In this document: in pieces, positions 42,312 through 51,966 of the stretch | Layout: every line of letters starts with the position of its first letter | Numbering within the stretch: position 1 is the stretch's first letter | DNA from: Candidatus Obscuribacterales bacterium | GTDB taxonomy: Bacteria > Cyanobacteriota > Vampirovibrionia > Obscuribacterales > Obscuribacteraceae | Reading direction: 5' to 3' | DNA length: 64,000 nucleotides | Assembly (NCBI GenBank): GCA_031292355.1 | Contig: JARLHI010000080.1 | Location: forward strand, 1-64,000 | Position numbers and translations under genes: made by a program | Notes under the pieces: generated by a model | Databases searched by the model: none | Told to the model about the DNA's origin: nothing | The model's input: the letters and a program-made list of their open reading frames with translations, nothing else

Positions 42312-43976
42312 ATGCCACAACCGCCCAAACCCATTACTCACACTGACAGCGACCCACTCTGGTTTAAAGATGCCATCATTTATCAGGTGCATATAAAGTC
42401 GTTTTTCGATAGTGATGGAGACGGCTACGGCGACTTCGTCGGACTAATTCAAAAGCTTGACTATATTCAAAGCCTTGGCATCACGTGTATCTGGATCTTG
42501 CCTTTCTACCCTTCCCCACTTAAAGATGATGGGTATGACATCGCTGATTACGAACAAGTCAATCCAACTTATGGCAATCTGCACGACTTTCAAACATTTA
42601 TAAAAGAAGCTCATCAACGTGGTCTTAGAGTAATCACCGAGCTTGTGATCAATCACACCTCTGACATGCACCCCTGGTTTCAACGCGCGAGACTGGCTGA
42701 GGCCGGCTCAAAAGAACGCGACTTCTATGTGTGGAGCGACACTGATCAAAAATACAAAGACGCCCGCATCATTTTCTGTGACACCGAGCCATCCAACTGG
42801 ACCTGGGATCCTGTTGCCAAAGCTTTTTACTGGCACCGATTTTTCAGCCATCAGCCAGATTTGAATTTCGACAATCCAGACGTCTTAGCTGAAGTGATTC
42901 GCGTGATGAAACACTGGCTGGATATGGGCGTCGATGGTTTAAGACTGGATGCCATTCCTTATTTGATCGAACGTGATGGCACCAACTGCGAAAATCTACC
43001 CGAAACCCATGTCATTCTCAAAGAATTGCGCAAAGCCATGGAAGACAATTACGAATCGCGACTGTTTCTCGCTGAAGCAAATCAGTGGCCAGAAGACGTC
43101 GTTGAATATTTTGGCAATGGTGATGAATGCCAGATGGCTTACCACTTTCCAGTCATGCCACGCTTATACTTAGCTCTGCACCAGCAAGACAGTCGAGCCA
43201 TTATCGACATTATGGCGCGTACACCGGCGATACCAGAGCAATGCCAGTGGGCAATGTTCCTGCGCAATCACGATGAATTGACACTGGAGATGGTGACTGA
43301 CGACGAGCGCGCTTATATGTATGCGGCATACGCAGAAGAGCCGCGCATGAAGATAAATGTCGGAATCAGAAGAAGATTGGCACCGCTTCTTAAGTACAGT
43401 CGTCCTCGTATTGAACTAATGAATGGATTGGTCCTCTCATTGTTGGGCACGCCAATCCTTTATTACGGCGACGAAATCGGCATGGGTGACAACATTCAAT
43501 TGTGGGACCGCAATGGTGTACGAACGCCAATGCAATGGAATTGCGATCGCAATGGTGGCTTTTCAAAAGCACCATTCGCCAATCTATATTCACCACCCTT
43601 GATGGACATAGTGACCGGGTTCGAAGCAGTCAATGTGGAAGCGCAACAAGCGAATCCGTCGTCATTACTTAACTGGATACGCGCAATCATTGATGTCAGA
43701 AAGAAATACAAAGCCTTCGGACGCGGCACATTTGAAGCAGTCAATAATAGCAATCACAAAATCCTCAGTTACATCCGGCGCTTTGAGGAACAAACAATTC
43801 TCGTGGTAGCGAACCTTGCTCAATCGGCGCAATCAGTTGCTCTGGAACTAGCTGAATTTAAAGGCGTCAGTCCGTTAGAGATAAAGGGTGACGCAGTCTT
43901 TCATGAAATAGGTGATTCCCCCTACGTTCTGACATTGAGTCCGCATGCTTTTTACTGGCTCAAACTCGATTCGTAA
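42312..43976 (+). CDS. treS: Trehalose synthase (maltose-trehalose isomerase), GH13
   Basis: 554 residues. It interconverts maltose and trehalose. WFKDAIIYQVHIKSFFDSDGDG... (split; the key run is IYQVHIKSFFDSDGDGYGDF) and LPFYPSPLKDDGYDI are TreS-type. The catalytic triad is Asp213 (GLRLDAIPY), Glu255 (LFLAEANQ) and Asp321 (RNHDELTLEM). Length matches the stand-alone enzyme; the fused maltokinase domain found in some relatives is absent. GGAG precedes the ATG. It is followed 8 bp later by glgB. Confidence 0.95.
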   Translation: MPQPPKPITHTDSDPLWFKDAIIYQVHIKSFFDSDGDGYGDFVGLIQKLDYIQSLGITCIWILPFYPSPLKDDGYDIADYEQVNPTYGNLHDFQTFIKEAHQRGLRVITELVINHTSDMHPWFQRARLAEAGSKERDFYVWSDTDQKYKDARIIFCDTEPSNWTWDPVAKAFYWHRFFSHQPDLNFDNPDVLAEVIRVMKHWLDMGVDGLRLDAIPYLIERDGTNCENLPETHVILKELRKAMEDNYESRLFLAEANQWPEDVVEYFGNGDECQMAYHFPVMPRLYLALHQQDSRAIIDIMARTPAIPEQCQWAMFLRNHDELTLEMVTDDERAYMYAAYAEEPRMKINVGIRRRLAPLLKYSRPRIELMNGLVLSLLGTPILYYGDEIGMGDNIQLWDRNGVRTPMQWNCDRNGGFSKAPFANLYSPPLMDIVTGFEAVNVEAQQANPSSLLNWIRAIIDVRKKYKAFGRGTFEAVNNSNHKILSYIRRFEEQTILVVANLAQSAQSVALELAEFKGVSPLEIKGDAVFHEIGDSPYVLTLSPHAFYWLKLDS

Positions 43977-43984
43977 ATCAAAAA

Positions 43985-45925
43985 ATGCAAAAACCAACGG
44001 ATAAAGACAAGATGATTAAGCCCCAATTACTCAGCGATTATGATTTGCACCTCTTTGGTGAGGGATCGCATTATCGCCTCTACGACAAAATGGGAGCCCA
44101 TCTAACTGAAGAAAATGGGGTCAAGGGAACACACTTTGCAGTGTGGGCACCAAGCGCTCAATACGTATCTGTAGTTGGTGACTTCAACAGTTGGAACAGT
44201 GCCGAAAATCCGATGCAGCCCGTTGGTCAAACCGGCATCTGGACAACTTTTATTCCGAAGGTGACACAAGGTGCTAATTACAAATACTGGGTCACGCCAT
44301 CAAATGGTGTGCCGTCTTCTGAACGTTCAGACCCTTATGGTTTCTTTGCAGAAGTGAGACCTAAGACCGCTTCACGCGTTTGGGATCTCGATGTCTACAA
44401 ATGGCAAGATTCCGATTGGATGGAAAAGCGCCGTAAGAAAGCCCAAGCGCTAGACGCTCCCATCTCTATTTACGAAGTGCATTTGGGCTCGTGGATGCGT
44501 GTTCCAGAAGAAGAAAATCGCTGGCTCACTTACCGCGAAATGGCCGATAAGCTAGTCAATTACGTAGCGGACATGGGCTTTACCCATATTGAGCTGCTCC
44601 CAATTTCTGAACATCCGCTCGACATGTCCTGGGGCTATCAGACAGTTGGTTTCTTTTCGCCCACAAGTCGTTTTGGCGAACCCGATGATTTGATGTATTT
44701 GATTGATTGCTTGCACCAGAAAAACATTGGCGTCATCGTCGACTGGGTGCCTGCACACTTTCCTAAAGACGGGCATGGGCTGGGCATGTTTGATGGTACC
44801 CATCTTTATGAACATGCCGATCCAAGGCAGGGCGAGCACAAAGAGTGGGGCACGTACATCTTCAACTATGGTCGTTACGAAGTTGAAAACTTTTTGACCA
44901 GTAACGCTTTTTTCTGGCTGGACAAATATCACATTGATGGCTTGCGCGTTGATGCGGTCGCCTCCATGCTTTATCTCGATTACGGCAGACGAGACGGTGA
45001 ATGGTTGGCCAATGAATACGGCGGTCGTGAAAACATCGAAGCTATTAACTTTTTGAAAAAGTTGAACGAACGTATTTATTTGAATTACCCAGATGTGATG
45101 ACAATCGCCGAAGAGTCGACGGCCTGGCCTCTAGTGTCGCGCCCAACATACATAGGTGGTCTGGGTTTCGGTCAAAAGTGGGATATGGGCTGGATGCACG
45201 ATACTCTCGAATATATGCAACTGGAGCCTGTGCATCGCAAGTACCATCACAACCAGCTGACCTTCCGAGCGATGTATATGTTCTCGGAAAATTTCAATTT
45301 GCCTCTTTCGCACGATGAAGTGGTTTATGGCAAACGCTCATTATTGAATAAAATGCCAGGCGACATCTGGCAACAATTTGCCAATTTACGCCTGCTCTTT
45401 GGCAATATGTTCATGAACCCGGCCAAGAAATTGATCTTCATGGGCGGTGAATTTGGTCAATGGAATGAATGGAATCACGCAAGCAGTCTCGACTGGCATC
45501 TATTGGATTATCCACTGCATAAAGGTGTGCAAAACTGGGTGCGCGATCTAAATAAGCTCTACAAAACCGAACCGGCTCTGTACGAGAACGACTGCAATCA
45601 GCAAGGTTTCGAATGGATCGATTGTCAGGACTGCGAACAAAGTGTTTTGAGCTTTATGCGCCACGGCAAAGACCACAGTGATGCGATTTTGGTAGTCTTC
45701 AACTACACTCCTGTAGTTCGACACAGCTACACGGTCGGCGCCCCATATGGTGGCGTATGGAAAGAAGTATTAAATAGCGATAGCACTGAATATGGTGGCA
45801 GTGGCATTGGCAACTTTGGACAGGTGATAGCAACAGATGACCACAAGCATGCTAGACCCCACATGCTCACGTTAACCTTGCCACCGCTGGGCGTTGTCAT
45901 TTTTAAACTCGAAAAACAAAAGTAA
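43985..45925 (+). CDS. glgB: 1,4-alpha-glucan branching enzyme
   Basis: 646 residues. It introduces alpha-1,6 branches in glycogen. The CBM48 domain has VKGTHFAVWAPSAQYVSVVG and DFNSWN. The GH13 barrel has EVHLGSW, HPLDMSWGYQ, catalytic Asp323 (GLRVDAVASM), Glu376 (TIAEESTAWP) and Asp444 (LSHDEVVYGK). It lies between treS and an unknown gene in a tight operon. The pairing suggests conversion of trehalose or maltose into glycogen, but glgE and a maltokinase are not in view. Confidence 0.97.
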   Translation: MQKPTDKDKMIKPQLLSDYDLHLFGEGSHYRLYDKMGAHLTEENGVKGTHFAVWAPSAQYVSVVGDFNSWNSAENPMQPVGQTGIWTTFIPKVTQGANYKYWVTPSNGVPSSERSDPYGFFAEVRPKTASRVWDLDVYKWQDSDWMEKRRKKAQALDAPISIYEVHLGSWMRVPEEENRWLTYREMADKLVNYVADMGFTHIELLPISEHPLDMSWGYQTVGFFSPTSRFGEPDDLMYLIDCLHQKNIGVIVDWVPAHFPKDGHGLGMFDGTHLYEHADPRQGEHKEWGTYIFNYGRYEVENFLTSNAFFWLDKYHIDGLRVDAVASMLYLDYGRRDGEWLANEYGGRENIEAINFLKKLNERIYLNYPDVMTIAEESTAWPLVSRPTYIGGLGFGQKWDMGWMHDTLEYMQLEPVHRKYHHNQLTFRAMYMFSENFNLPLSHDEVVYGKRSLLNKMPGDIWQQFANLRLLFGNMFMNPAKKLIFMGGEFGQWNEWNHASSLDWHLLDYPLHKGVQNWVRDLNKLYKTEPALYENDCNQQGFEWIDCQDCEQSVLSFMRHGKDHSDAILVVFNYTPVVRHSYTVGAPYGGVWKEVLNSDSTEYGGSGIGNFGQVIATDDHKHARPHMLTLTLPPLGVVIFKLEKQK

Positions 45926-45937
45926 AGACAGCAAGCA

Positions 45938-46567
45938 ATGAGCTATACAGGAAAGTTTTTCGAAGCACTGCTGGACCTTCACAGCTGGATTAATCCGAAA
46001 GACTTTCACATACCAAATGAGATAGTTCCACATGCTGAAAATCTACTTGGGCTGTATTTAAACACGCCCGAAGACTATATGCTGGTCACTGATCGTGCTT
46101 TGCACTGGGTCTCTGGAGAGTATGTGCGCAACATCCCCTACGACTCTATAATTTCGGTCCAGGCTCCTGCCACCAAAAGTAGTCGCAGACTGGGGCTGAT
46201 AACACGAGAAGCCGAGATTATTCAGTTGCCTATTCTCAATGAGACCGAGGGTATCAGCGATTTCTACGCATTTCGCGAATTCCTCATTGCCAATATTTAT
46301 TTTCCGTTTTACGCCGAAGAAATACAAAAAGTCAAAAGCATCGAATCAAAAGAGGATCTCGTTCATTTTCTCGAAAAAGAAGATGGCGGTTGGGGACGTC
46401 ATCGCATTACCCTCGATGCCCTTCGAGACGGTTTTCCTAAACTCTGGCAACTTGAATTTTTTCGCATCAATCCCGAAGTCACCAAACAAGGTGATGTCTG
46501 GAAAATGCTTGCTCTATTCTTGTGCCGAGAATCGCCTGAACACGATCCCCGCTCTCACTCTGACTAA
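45938..46567 (+). CDS. Unknown protein in the treS-glgB operon
   Basis: 209 residues, soluble, no signal or membrane segment. The middle (DYMLVTDRALHWVSGEYVRN, YDSIISVQAP) reads like a PH-like beta domain as found in bacterial bPH proteins. The C-terminal part is helical (KEDLVHFLEKEDGGWGRHRI). It begins 12 bp after glgB without a strong ribosome site. I do not recognise the family; the operon position suggests a link to glycogen metabolism. Confidence 0.72.
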   Translation: MSYTGKFFEALLDLHSWINPKDFHIPNEIVPHAENLLGLYLNTPEDYMLVTDRALHWVSGEYVRNIPYDSIISVQAPATKSSRRLGLITREAEIIQLPILNETEGISDFYAFREFLIANIYFPFYAEEIQKVKSIESKEDLVHFLEKEDGGWGRHRITLDALRDGFPKLWQLEFFRINPEVTKQGDVWKMLALFLCRESPEHDPRSHSD

Positions 46568-46679
46568 ACAAATAGATATCAGACGCTGCATAGCTTGAGC
46601 TGAAGAAGTATTTAGATCATGAGTCAACTGACAATGCTTCAATAAGAACAAGAAAAACAAATTGAGCGGGAGAAAGGCA

Positions 46680-47108
46680 ATGGGCATTTCGGTAAAAAAA
46701 GGCATGCTCTGGCGCGGTGAAATTGAAAACGAGCCCGGAACTTTTGCAAACGCTCTTGAACCATTTGCCCAGAATTCCACAAATCTGCAAATTGTCGTTG
46801 GCTATTCATCGTCAAAGCCCGGTGGCAAAGGGACTGTGGAAATCTATCCTGTCGATGACGAAAAAAGCAAAAAAGCAGCGACGTTATCTGGTTTGTCTGT
46901 AGCCAATGAATCGTCTTGCTTAATCGTCGAAGGCGACGACCAGCCTGGAATAATTCACAAAATAGCGCAAGCCATTGCTCAGGCCAAAATCAATTTGAAT
47001 TTCGCCATGTGCCAAAGCGTTGACAAAAAATTCCAGGCATTTTTGGGTTTTCACTCTAACGACGATGCAAATTTGGCCGAGCAAGTGATCAAAAAGCTAG
47101 ATTTTTAA
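46680..47108 (+). CDS. ACT-domain protein
   Basis: 142 residues from the ATG at 46680, with GGAG upstream. Two ACT-like beta-alpha-beta units are visible: WRGEIENEPGTFANALEPF and CLIVEGDDQPGIIHKIAQAI. Each carries the conserved ligand-loop Pro-Gly after an acidic residue. There is no catalytic domain. Stand-alone tandem ACT proteins usually bind amino acids and regulate partner enzymes. The ligand is unknown. Confidence 0.82.
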   Translation: MGISVKKGMLWRGEIENEPGTFANALEPFAQNSTNLQIVVGYSSSKPGGKGTVEIYPVDDEKSKKAATLSGLSVANESSCLIVEGDDQPGIIHKIAQAIAQAKINLNFAMCQSVDKKFQAFLGFHSNDDANLAEQVIKKLDF

Positions 47109-47165
47109 AATACCGAAATGTCTGATGAATTGGAAAACTGATTTTATGGGAAGTACTGCGACGGC

Positions 47166-48689
47166 ATGAAGGTAGCGATTATAGGTGCCGGCATCAACGG
47201 TCTTGTGGCGGCGAATTATTTGCGCCGTGCAGGCATTGAAGTAACAATTTTCGAAAAAAAAGCCGTTGCTGGTGGTGCGTGCGCCGCCGAGACAATTTCG
47301 TTTAATGGCGTCGAGTATCGCTACGCAAGCGGAGCCAGTGTGCTTGGTTTTATGCAGAATTTTATTTACCATGAGACTGGCCTCGCCGAACGTCTAACCG
47401 CAATAACCCCGGAACACGAAGAGGTTGTGTATTTCGAAGGAGAAGAATCGAAGTGTTGCCTCTCAGAAGATGTAGTCGAACGAGCAGCGACTGTTCGCTC
47501 GCGATGGGGCGAAATCGGAGACATTGCGGCTTTCCACAAAGATTTAGAACACGTAGTTGAATTTCTCTGCCAAGGCTTCAAGAATGCGATTGTGCCGACC
47601 ATTGATGACGCCCGAAGAGTTCTCGGTAGTGAATTGACCAGCGTTTGGATCACCGGCACTGCGCGCGATTTACTAAGCAAGTATTTTACTTCCGAGAAGA
47701 TGCGCATTTTTTACGCCATTGATGTCGTCGAAAGCGGTCCGGTATCGCTGGACTCCCAGTTTTCAGCATTCAGTATTGCGCTTATGGCGACCGGTACTGT
47801 ATTTGATGGCAAATGGGGATTCGTTCGCGGTCGAATCTGGAAGCTTATTGAAACACTGATGGAAATTAACAATGAGCTTGGCATTAGGCTCATCCCTGAC
47901 ACAGAAGTAGTTGAGGTAGGTTCAAGCTCTTTGAATGTCGTTTTTAAACGAGACGGTATGCCTAAAGAAAGACTCCAATTTGATCGCGTTATATTTGCGA
48001 CAGACCCGGTCAGCGCATCTAAAATTTGTAATCAGTCAAAGCTTATAGAAACTGCCAGCGACAAAGAAATAATCGGAACGAGTGGCAAACTTGTAATGTT
48101 TTTTTCCGAACCGGTGCGCTGGAAATTCAACGAAGAAAACAAAACGGATTTCGATATGGCATTCAAATTTATCATCAGTACAAAAACACTAGACGAATTG
48201 GAAGCCAGCGCCAAAGCCTCATTACAAGGCAATGACTACGCCCCGGCGTTCAGTGAAATCTACTGTGAGGGCGCAGCGATGCGCAAGTTCGGTGACAATC
48301 CGAACCACGATGTCATTTCTGTTTTCATCAAGCACCTGGCATTTGATCAGCCCGGCAGTAGTCTTCCCAATGTCCAGAAAAGGGTAGAACGACAGGTGCT
48401 GGCATTTATCCAAAATCCAGATAGTTTCCTCGGGAGCGTCTTGCTAACGCCGCGTGATCTGCAGACTAAATTTGATTTCCCAGGCGGCAACATCGATCAC
48501 ATAGAACTGTGCGATAAGCAAACTTACTTTGCACGCAATTGGTCAGCAAGCCCGGCAGAGAATTTTTATCAATTCGGTGACGACGAACGCATTTTGTACT
48601 GCGCTGCAGGCAGTTATCCTTGCGGATCGATCGCTGGAACCGCTGGGTTTATGTGCGCCCGACAACTTCTAGACAGACTACCGGTTTAG
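47166..48689 (+). CDS. FAD-dependent amine oxidase/phytoene desaturase-like oxidoreductase
   Basis: 507 residues. The N-terminal dinucleotide motif VAIIGAGINGLVAANYLRRAG is followed by VTIFEKKAVAGGACA. The C-terminal FAD-contact region has LYCAAGSYPCGSIAGTAGF. It most resembles the PYROXD2/CrtI-like branch of the flavin amine oxidase superfamily. The substrate is unknown and no carotenoid gene is adjacent. The last four bases overlap a convergent small ORF. Confidence 0.88.
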   Translation: MKVAIIGAGINGLVAANYLRRAGIEVTIFEKKAVAGGACAAETISFNGVEYRYASGASVLGFMQNFIYHETGLAERLTAITPEHEEVVYFEGEESKCCLSEDVVERAATVRSRWGEIGDIAAFHKDLEHVVEFLCQGFKNAIVPTIDDARRVLGSELTSVWITGTARDLLSKYFTSEKMRIFYAIDVVESGPVSLDSQFSAFSIALMATGTVFDGKWGFVRGRIWKLIETLMEINNELGIRLIPDTEVVEVGSSSLNVVFKRDGMPKERLQFDRVIFATDPVSASKICNQSKLIETASDKEIIGTSGKLVMFFSEPVRWKFNEENKTDFDMAFKFIISTKTLDELEASAKASLQGNDYAPAFSEIYCEGAAMRKFGDNPNHDVISVFIKHLAFDQPGSSLPNVQKRVERQVLAFIQNPDSFLGSVLLTPRDLQTKFDFPGGNIDHIELCDKQTYFARNWSASPAENFYQFGDDERILYCAAGSYPCGSIAGTAGFMCARQLLDRLPV

Positions 48690-48868
48690 TTCTGCGCTAA
48701 ACGAACGAGTTGCTCTTCACTCAATGGTCTAATCAGCTCAAACACCACTGGATACTCGTTGACTTTCTGCCAGCGGTCGCCTGCAATCGCCGCAAGCATC
48801 GGACTCGGAACGATCAAAGCAGTCGCGACAAGTAGACCGAAATCATCTTTTGAAATTGCTGAAGACAT
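48686..48868 (-). CDS. Small hypothetical protein
   Basis: 60 residues with protein-like composition: a mildly hydrophobic N-half (LLVATALIVPSPMLAAI) and a charged C-half (VFELIRPLSEEQLVRLAQ). It overlaps the oxidoreductase stop by 4 bp, the same tail-to-tail packing as other gene pairs in this window. There is no clear ribosome site and no recognised family. Confidence 0.42.
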   Translation of the reverse strand: MSSAISKDDFGLLVATALIVPSPMLAAIAGDRWQKVNEYPVVFELIRPLSEEQLVRLAQN

Positions 48869-48948
48869 TCAAATACCCCGGCGAAATTTACGCTGGAGGG
48901 AATATACATCTTCCAGGTTTTACATACTTACCAAAATCAAGAAACGTG

Positions 48949-48976
48949 AGGAGGTCCCACGCGTGTTTTCCCTCCT
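48949..48976 (-). terminator. Possible terminator of the DUF2071-like gene
   Basis: AGGAGG and CCTCCT pair over a 16-base loop that contains the palindrome ACGCGT. It lies just after the minus-strand stop at 48982. The following CACGTTTCTTGATTTT is only moderately T-rich, so this is a weak call. Confidence 0.3.
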
Positions 48977-48981
48977 GAACA

Positions 48982-49797
48982 TTAAGATGGCTGTAGCGTA
49001 GATGGCGGTAAATAAATCACAAACTCTGTCGAGTGCTGAATCAGAGCCGAATGCGGCAGTGCATCGGGCGTTATCAAATTCAACTTCTCGAACACTTCAA
49101 ATTTTGCTTTACGGACAACACATCTGTTCATAGCCAACTTATCGTGCCAGATGCCATAAGTACCAATTTGACCATCTGTGCGACGATAATAACCAAGAAG
49201 TGGGTGCGTCAAAACGAGAGTCGTCTCGTCCTCATCGAGGAAGCCCTCTAGAGCACCACTCGGTTCATTCGTCCCTTCCATCTCAACTTCAGCGTTGCCC
49301 CACTTACCCGTGGCAACGTAGTGATAAAACTTGCAAACACCGTCTTGCCAGCTAGTTGAAATTTTCATGTCGGCATAATGCCACGGCAATCGCCAGAGAC
49401 AAATTGGCACCAGCACAAACGGCGTGTGCAATGTCGTGCCGAAGAACCAAACACATCTTTGTCCTCCGCGAAGAACATATGCGCGATAATTAGTCTGCTC
49501 AAAATCGAATGTGGGCCAACTTAAAAACGCTGGATGAAAACCGAAATCGTGAAACACTGCAGCCGATACGAAAGAACACTGTCGTCCATCTTTTAGAGTG
49601 AATACCTCCGGCTCAAAACCATCCGGCAGATGCGCAGCCAGTGCCTGAGGTTCGACGGAATAGGTGATCAGCGTGAAATGTCGCAGCTCTGTAATTACAT
49701 TTATGAAAGTCGGTTTTACAGGAGGCTCAATTTTAGGGGGAGACAAAGCTCTTACCTCGCAAAAAATCATTCGAATAAATGGAGTTGCCAGCGTCAT
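48982..49797 (-). CDS. DUF2071/YqjF-like protein
   Basis: About 271 residues from the ATG at 49797; the frame is open to 49854, and an ATG at 49770 is also possible. None has a good ribosome site. ITELRHFTLITYSVEPQALA, HLPDGFEPEV and the Tyr/Trp-rich core (FNYRAYVLRGGQRCVWFF-like) resemble the acetoacetate-decarboxylase-like fold of the DUF2071 family. No reaction is established for this family. A catalytic Lys cannot be pointed to with confidence. Confidence 0.75.
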   Translation of the reverse strand: MTLATPFIRMIFCEVRALSPPKIEPPVKPTFINVITELRHFTLITYSVEPQALAAHLPDGFEPEVFTLKDGRQCSFVSAAVFHDFGFHPAFLSWPTFDFEQTNYRAYVLRGGQRCVWFFGTTLHTPFVLVPICLWRLPWHYADMKISTSWQDGVCKFYHYVATGKWGNAEVEMEGTNEPSGALEGFLDEDETTLVLTHPLLGYYRRTDGQIGTYGIWHDKLAMNRCVVRKAKFEVFEKLNLITPDALPHSALIQHSTEFVIYLPPSTLQPS

Positions 49798-50028
49798 TGT
49801 GACGTGTTTTCTGCACGGACACCATGGAAAATACCAGACTGGCACTCTGCCCACATGCCAATGAGACGGCCTCGATTTTTACTTTGCACCAAGAACTCGA
49901 ACATACACTTCAATCACAAGACCGCAAGTCAAGAGAATTCTCCATAGTCGTAGTAAGCCTCTCTTTGAGTTATCATTAACGGCTCACCTCATTTTTTGCC
50001 GAACTCCCCTCTCTGGATGTGAACAGAA

Positions 50029-50472
50029 ATGACCGCAAGCGATGTCGTGCCGCTAAAGACGGCTATTCGGTTGGATCAAGATGCTCCTGCTCCACTTGGA
50101 GCTTACTCGCATGCAGTCAGGGCTGCGGGTCTTTTATTTGTTTCAGGGCAGGGTTCTCGCAATGCTCAAACCGGCAAAGAGGTCGGTGTCACTCTTGACG
50201 ACAAAGGCAATGTCACCGCTTACGACATCAAAGTGCAGACAAAAGCTGTACTCGAAAATCTCAAATTTGTCCTCGAAAAATCCGGCTCCAGTATGCAGGA
50301 TTTAGTCGATGTCAGTGTCTTCTTGAAAGATATGGCCGACTTCCAGTCTTACAATGAAGTCTATGCCGAGTATTTTAATTTCGCTGATCCGCCTGCTCGA
50401 ACGACTGTGCAGGTGGCTGGATTACCAGGCAAAAACTTCATTGAAATTAAAGCAATTGCAGTAGCACGGTAA
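50029..50472 (+). CDS. ridA: RidA-family enamine/imine deaminase
   Basis: 147 residues. Members hydrolyse reactive 2-aminoacrylate or related imines, and some relatives are 2-aminomuconate deaminases. APLGAYSHAVRAAGLLFVSG and the catalytic Arg124 in PPARTTVQV are present. It is about 20 residues longer than canonical RidA because of the N-terminus and an insertion near VGVTLDDKGNV. It lies 6 bp before an aldehyde dehydrogenase, with a peptidase following. That fits either general imine clean-up or an aminomuconate route. Confidence 0.9.
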   Translation: MTASDVVPLKTAIRLDQDAPAPLGAYSHAVRAAGLLFVSGQGSRNAQTGKEVGVTLDDKGNVTAYDIKVQTKAVLENLKFVLEKSGSSMQDLVDVSVFLKDMADFQSYNEVYAEYFNFADPPARTTVQVAGLPGKNFIEIKAIAVAR

Positions 50473-50478
50473 AAACAA

Positions 50479-51948
50479 ATGTCGACTCAAACAACACCTA
50501 AATTACTGGTTCTGGACCACTTCATCGATGGTAAATACGTCGCATCAATTGATGGAAAAACGTTTTCAAATATCAATCCCGCAACTGGTGAAACTTTCGC
50601 TCAAGTGGCGCATGGTGGCAGCAAAGAAATAGACATGGCCGCGCAAGCTGCGCAAAAAGCCTATGAATATGGACCGTGGGCGAAAATGTCGCTGCGAGAA
50701 AGGGCGACCGTAGTACGAAGAATCGGCGACATCATCCTCGCTCGTAAGGATGAATTAGCAAAAGCCGAAACTCTCGACACAGGAAAACCGTTGCGTGAAA
50801 CTCTTGAAGGAGACATCCCACGCGCGGCATTGAACTTTCACTTTTTCGCCGATTTTGCATCATCAACGAACGACGAGTATTATGTCGCTAGCGAAAACGA
50901 ACGGCATCTGTCCGTGCGAGAACCAGTTGGCGTCATCGGTTTGATTACTCCCTGGAATTTACCACTTTATCTTGCGACCTGGAAAATTGCCCCATGCTTG
51001 ATGATGGGCAATTCTTGCATTCTCAAACCAGCAGAGTGGACGCCTTACACAGCGTCGCTGTTAGGAGAGATCGTTAATGAGGCCGGCTTACCGCCTGGTG
51101 TTCTGAACGTCGTTCAGGGATTTGGCGCAGACGGCGCTGGCGAAGCATTAACGCGACATCCCTTCGTGAGTCGAATCTCCTTCACCGGTGAAACTTCAAC
51201 TGGCAAAGCCATTATGAAAGCGGCATCTGAATCTCTAAAAAAGTGCTCTTTTGAACTCGGTGGCAAGGGAGCGAACATAATCTTTGCCGATGCCGACCTA
51301 GAAGAAGCCATTCCGACAGCAGTGCGTGCTGCTTTTCGCAATCAAGGACAAATTTGTCTAGCTGGCTCCAGACTGTTTGTGCAAGAGAAAATATTCGACC
51401 AGGTGGTGGATGCGATGGTGGCTCGCACCAGCAAAATTCGCGTTGGTGACCCTCTCAGTCTCGACACAGATATGGGTGCCTTAATCAGCCAGGAACACAT
51501 GGCAAAGGTCCAATCGTACATAGAGCTCGGCAAAGCGGAAGGCAAGCTCCTGACGGGAGGACAGCGCCTGACTGAACTGGGGAACGGCAATTTTCTTTCA
51601 CCAGCTATCTTTACTGGTCTTGCATATAATTCACGATTTTGTCAGGAAGAGATTTTTGGGCCAGCACTGCCAGTAATACCATTTAAAACAGCTGAAGACG
51701 CAATCGCCATGACGAACAGCACAGCCTATGGACTATCAGCAAGCGTCTGGAGCAAAGACGTTGACGTCTGTCATTCTGTGTCCAGCAAACTTAAAACTGG
51801 TCTGGTCTGGGTCAACACCTGGTTTGCCCGTGATCTGCGCACACCTTTTGGCGGTCAAAAAGCCTCTGGAATTGGACGAGAAGGTGGTAAGTACAGTCTC
51901 GATTTCTTTTGCGAACAAAAAACAATCAGCTACAAATACAAAGGCTAA
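50479..51948 (+). CDS. Aldehyde dehydrogenase, 2-aminomuconate/2-hydroxymuconate semialdehyde type
   Basis: 489 residues of the NAD(P)-dependent aldehyde dehydrogenase family. The catalytic residues are Cys293 (NQGQICLAGSR) and Glu259 (FELGGKGAN); the cofactor site has TPWNLPLYLATWK and FTGETSTGK. The C-terminal run WFARDLRTPFGGQKASGIGR carries the R-D-L-R-x-P-F-G-G seen in hydroxymuconic and aminomuconic semialdehyde dehydrogenases and ALDH8. Next to RidA, and with a KynB-like gene 8 kb away, this hints at the lower kynurenine pathway. The substrate is inferred only. Confidence 0.9.
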   Translation: MSTQTTPKLLVLDHFIDGKYVASIDGKTFSNINPATGETFAQVAHGGSKEIDMAAQAAQKAYEYGPWAKMSLRERATVVRRIGDIILARKDELAKAETLDTGKPLRETLEGDIPRAALNFHFFADFASSTNDEYYVASENERHLSVREPVGVIGLITPWNLPLYLATWKIAPCLMMGNSCILKPAEWTPYTASLLGEIVNEAGLPPGVLNVVQGFGADGAGEALTRHPFVSRISFTGETSTGKAIMKAASESLKKCSFELGGKGANIIFADADLEEAIPTAVRAAFRNQGQICLAGSRLFVQEKIFDQVVDAMVARTSKIRVGDPLSLDTDMGALISQEHMAKVQSYIELGKAEGKLLTGGQRLTELGNGNFLSPAIFTGLAYNSRFCQEEIFGPALPVIPFKTAEDAIAMTNSTAYGLSASVWSKDVDVCHSVSSKLKTGLVWVNTWFARDLRTPFGGQKASGIGREGGKYSLDFFCEQKTISYKYKG

Positions 51949-51966
51949 ATAACTGGGAGCAACAAT

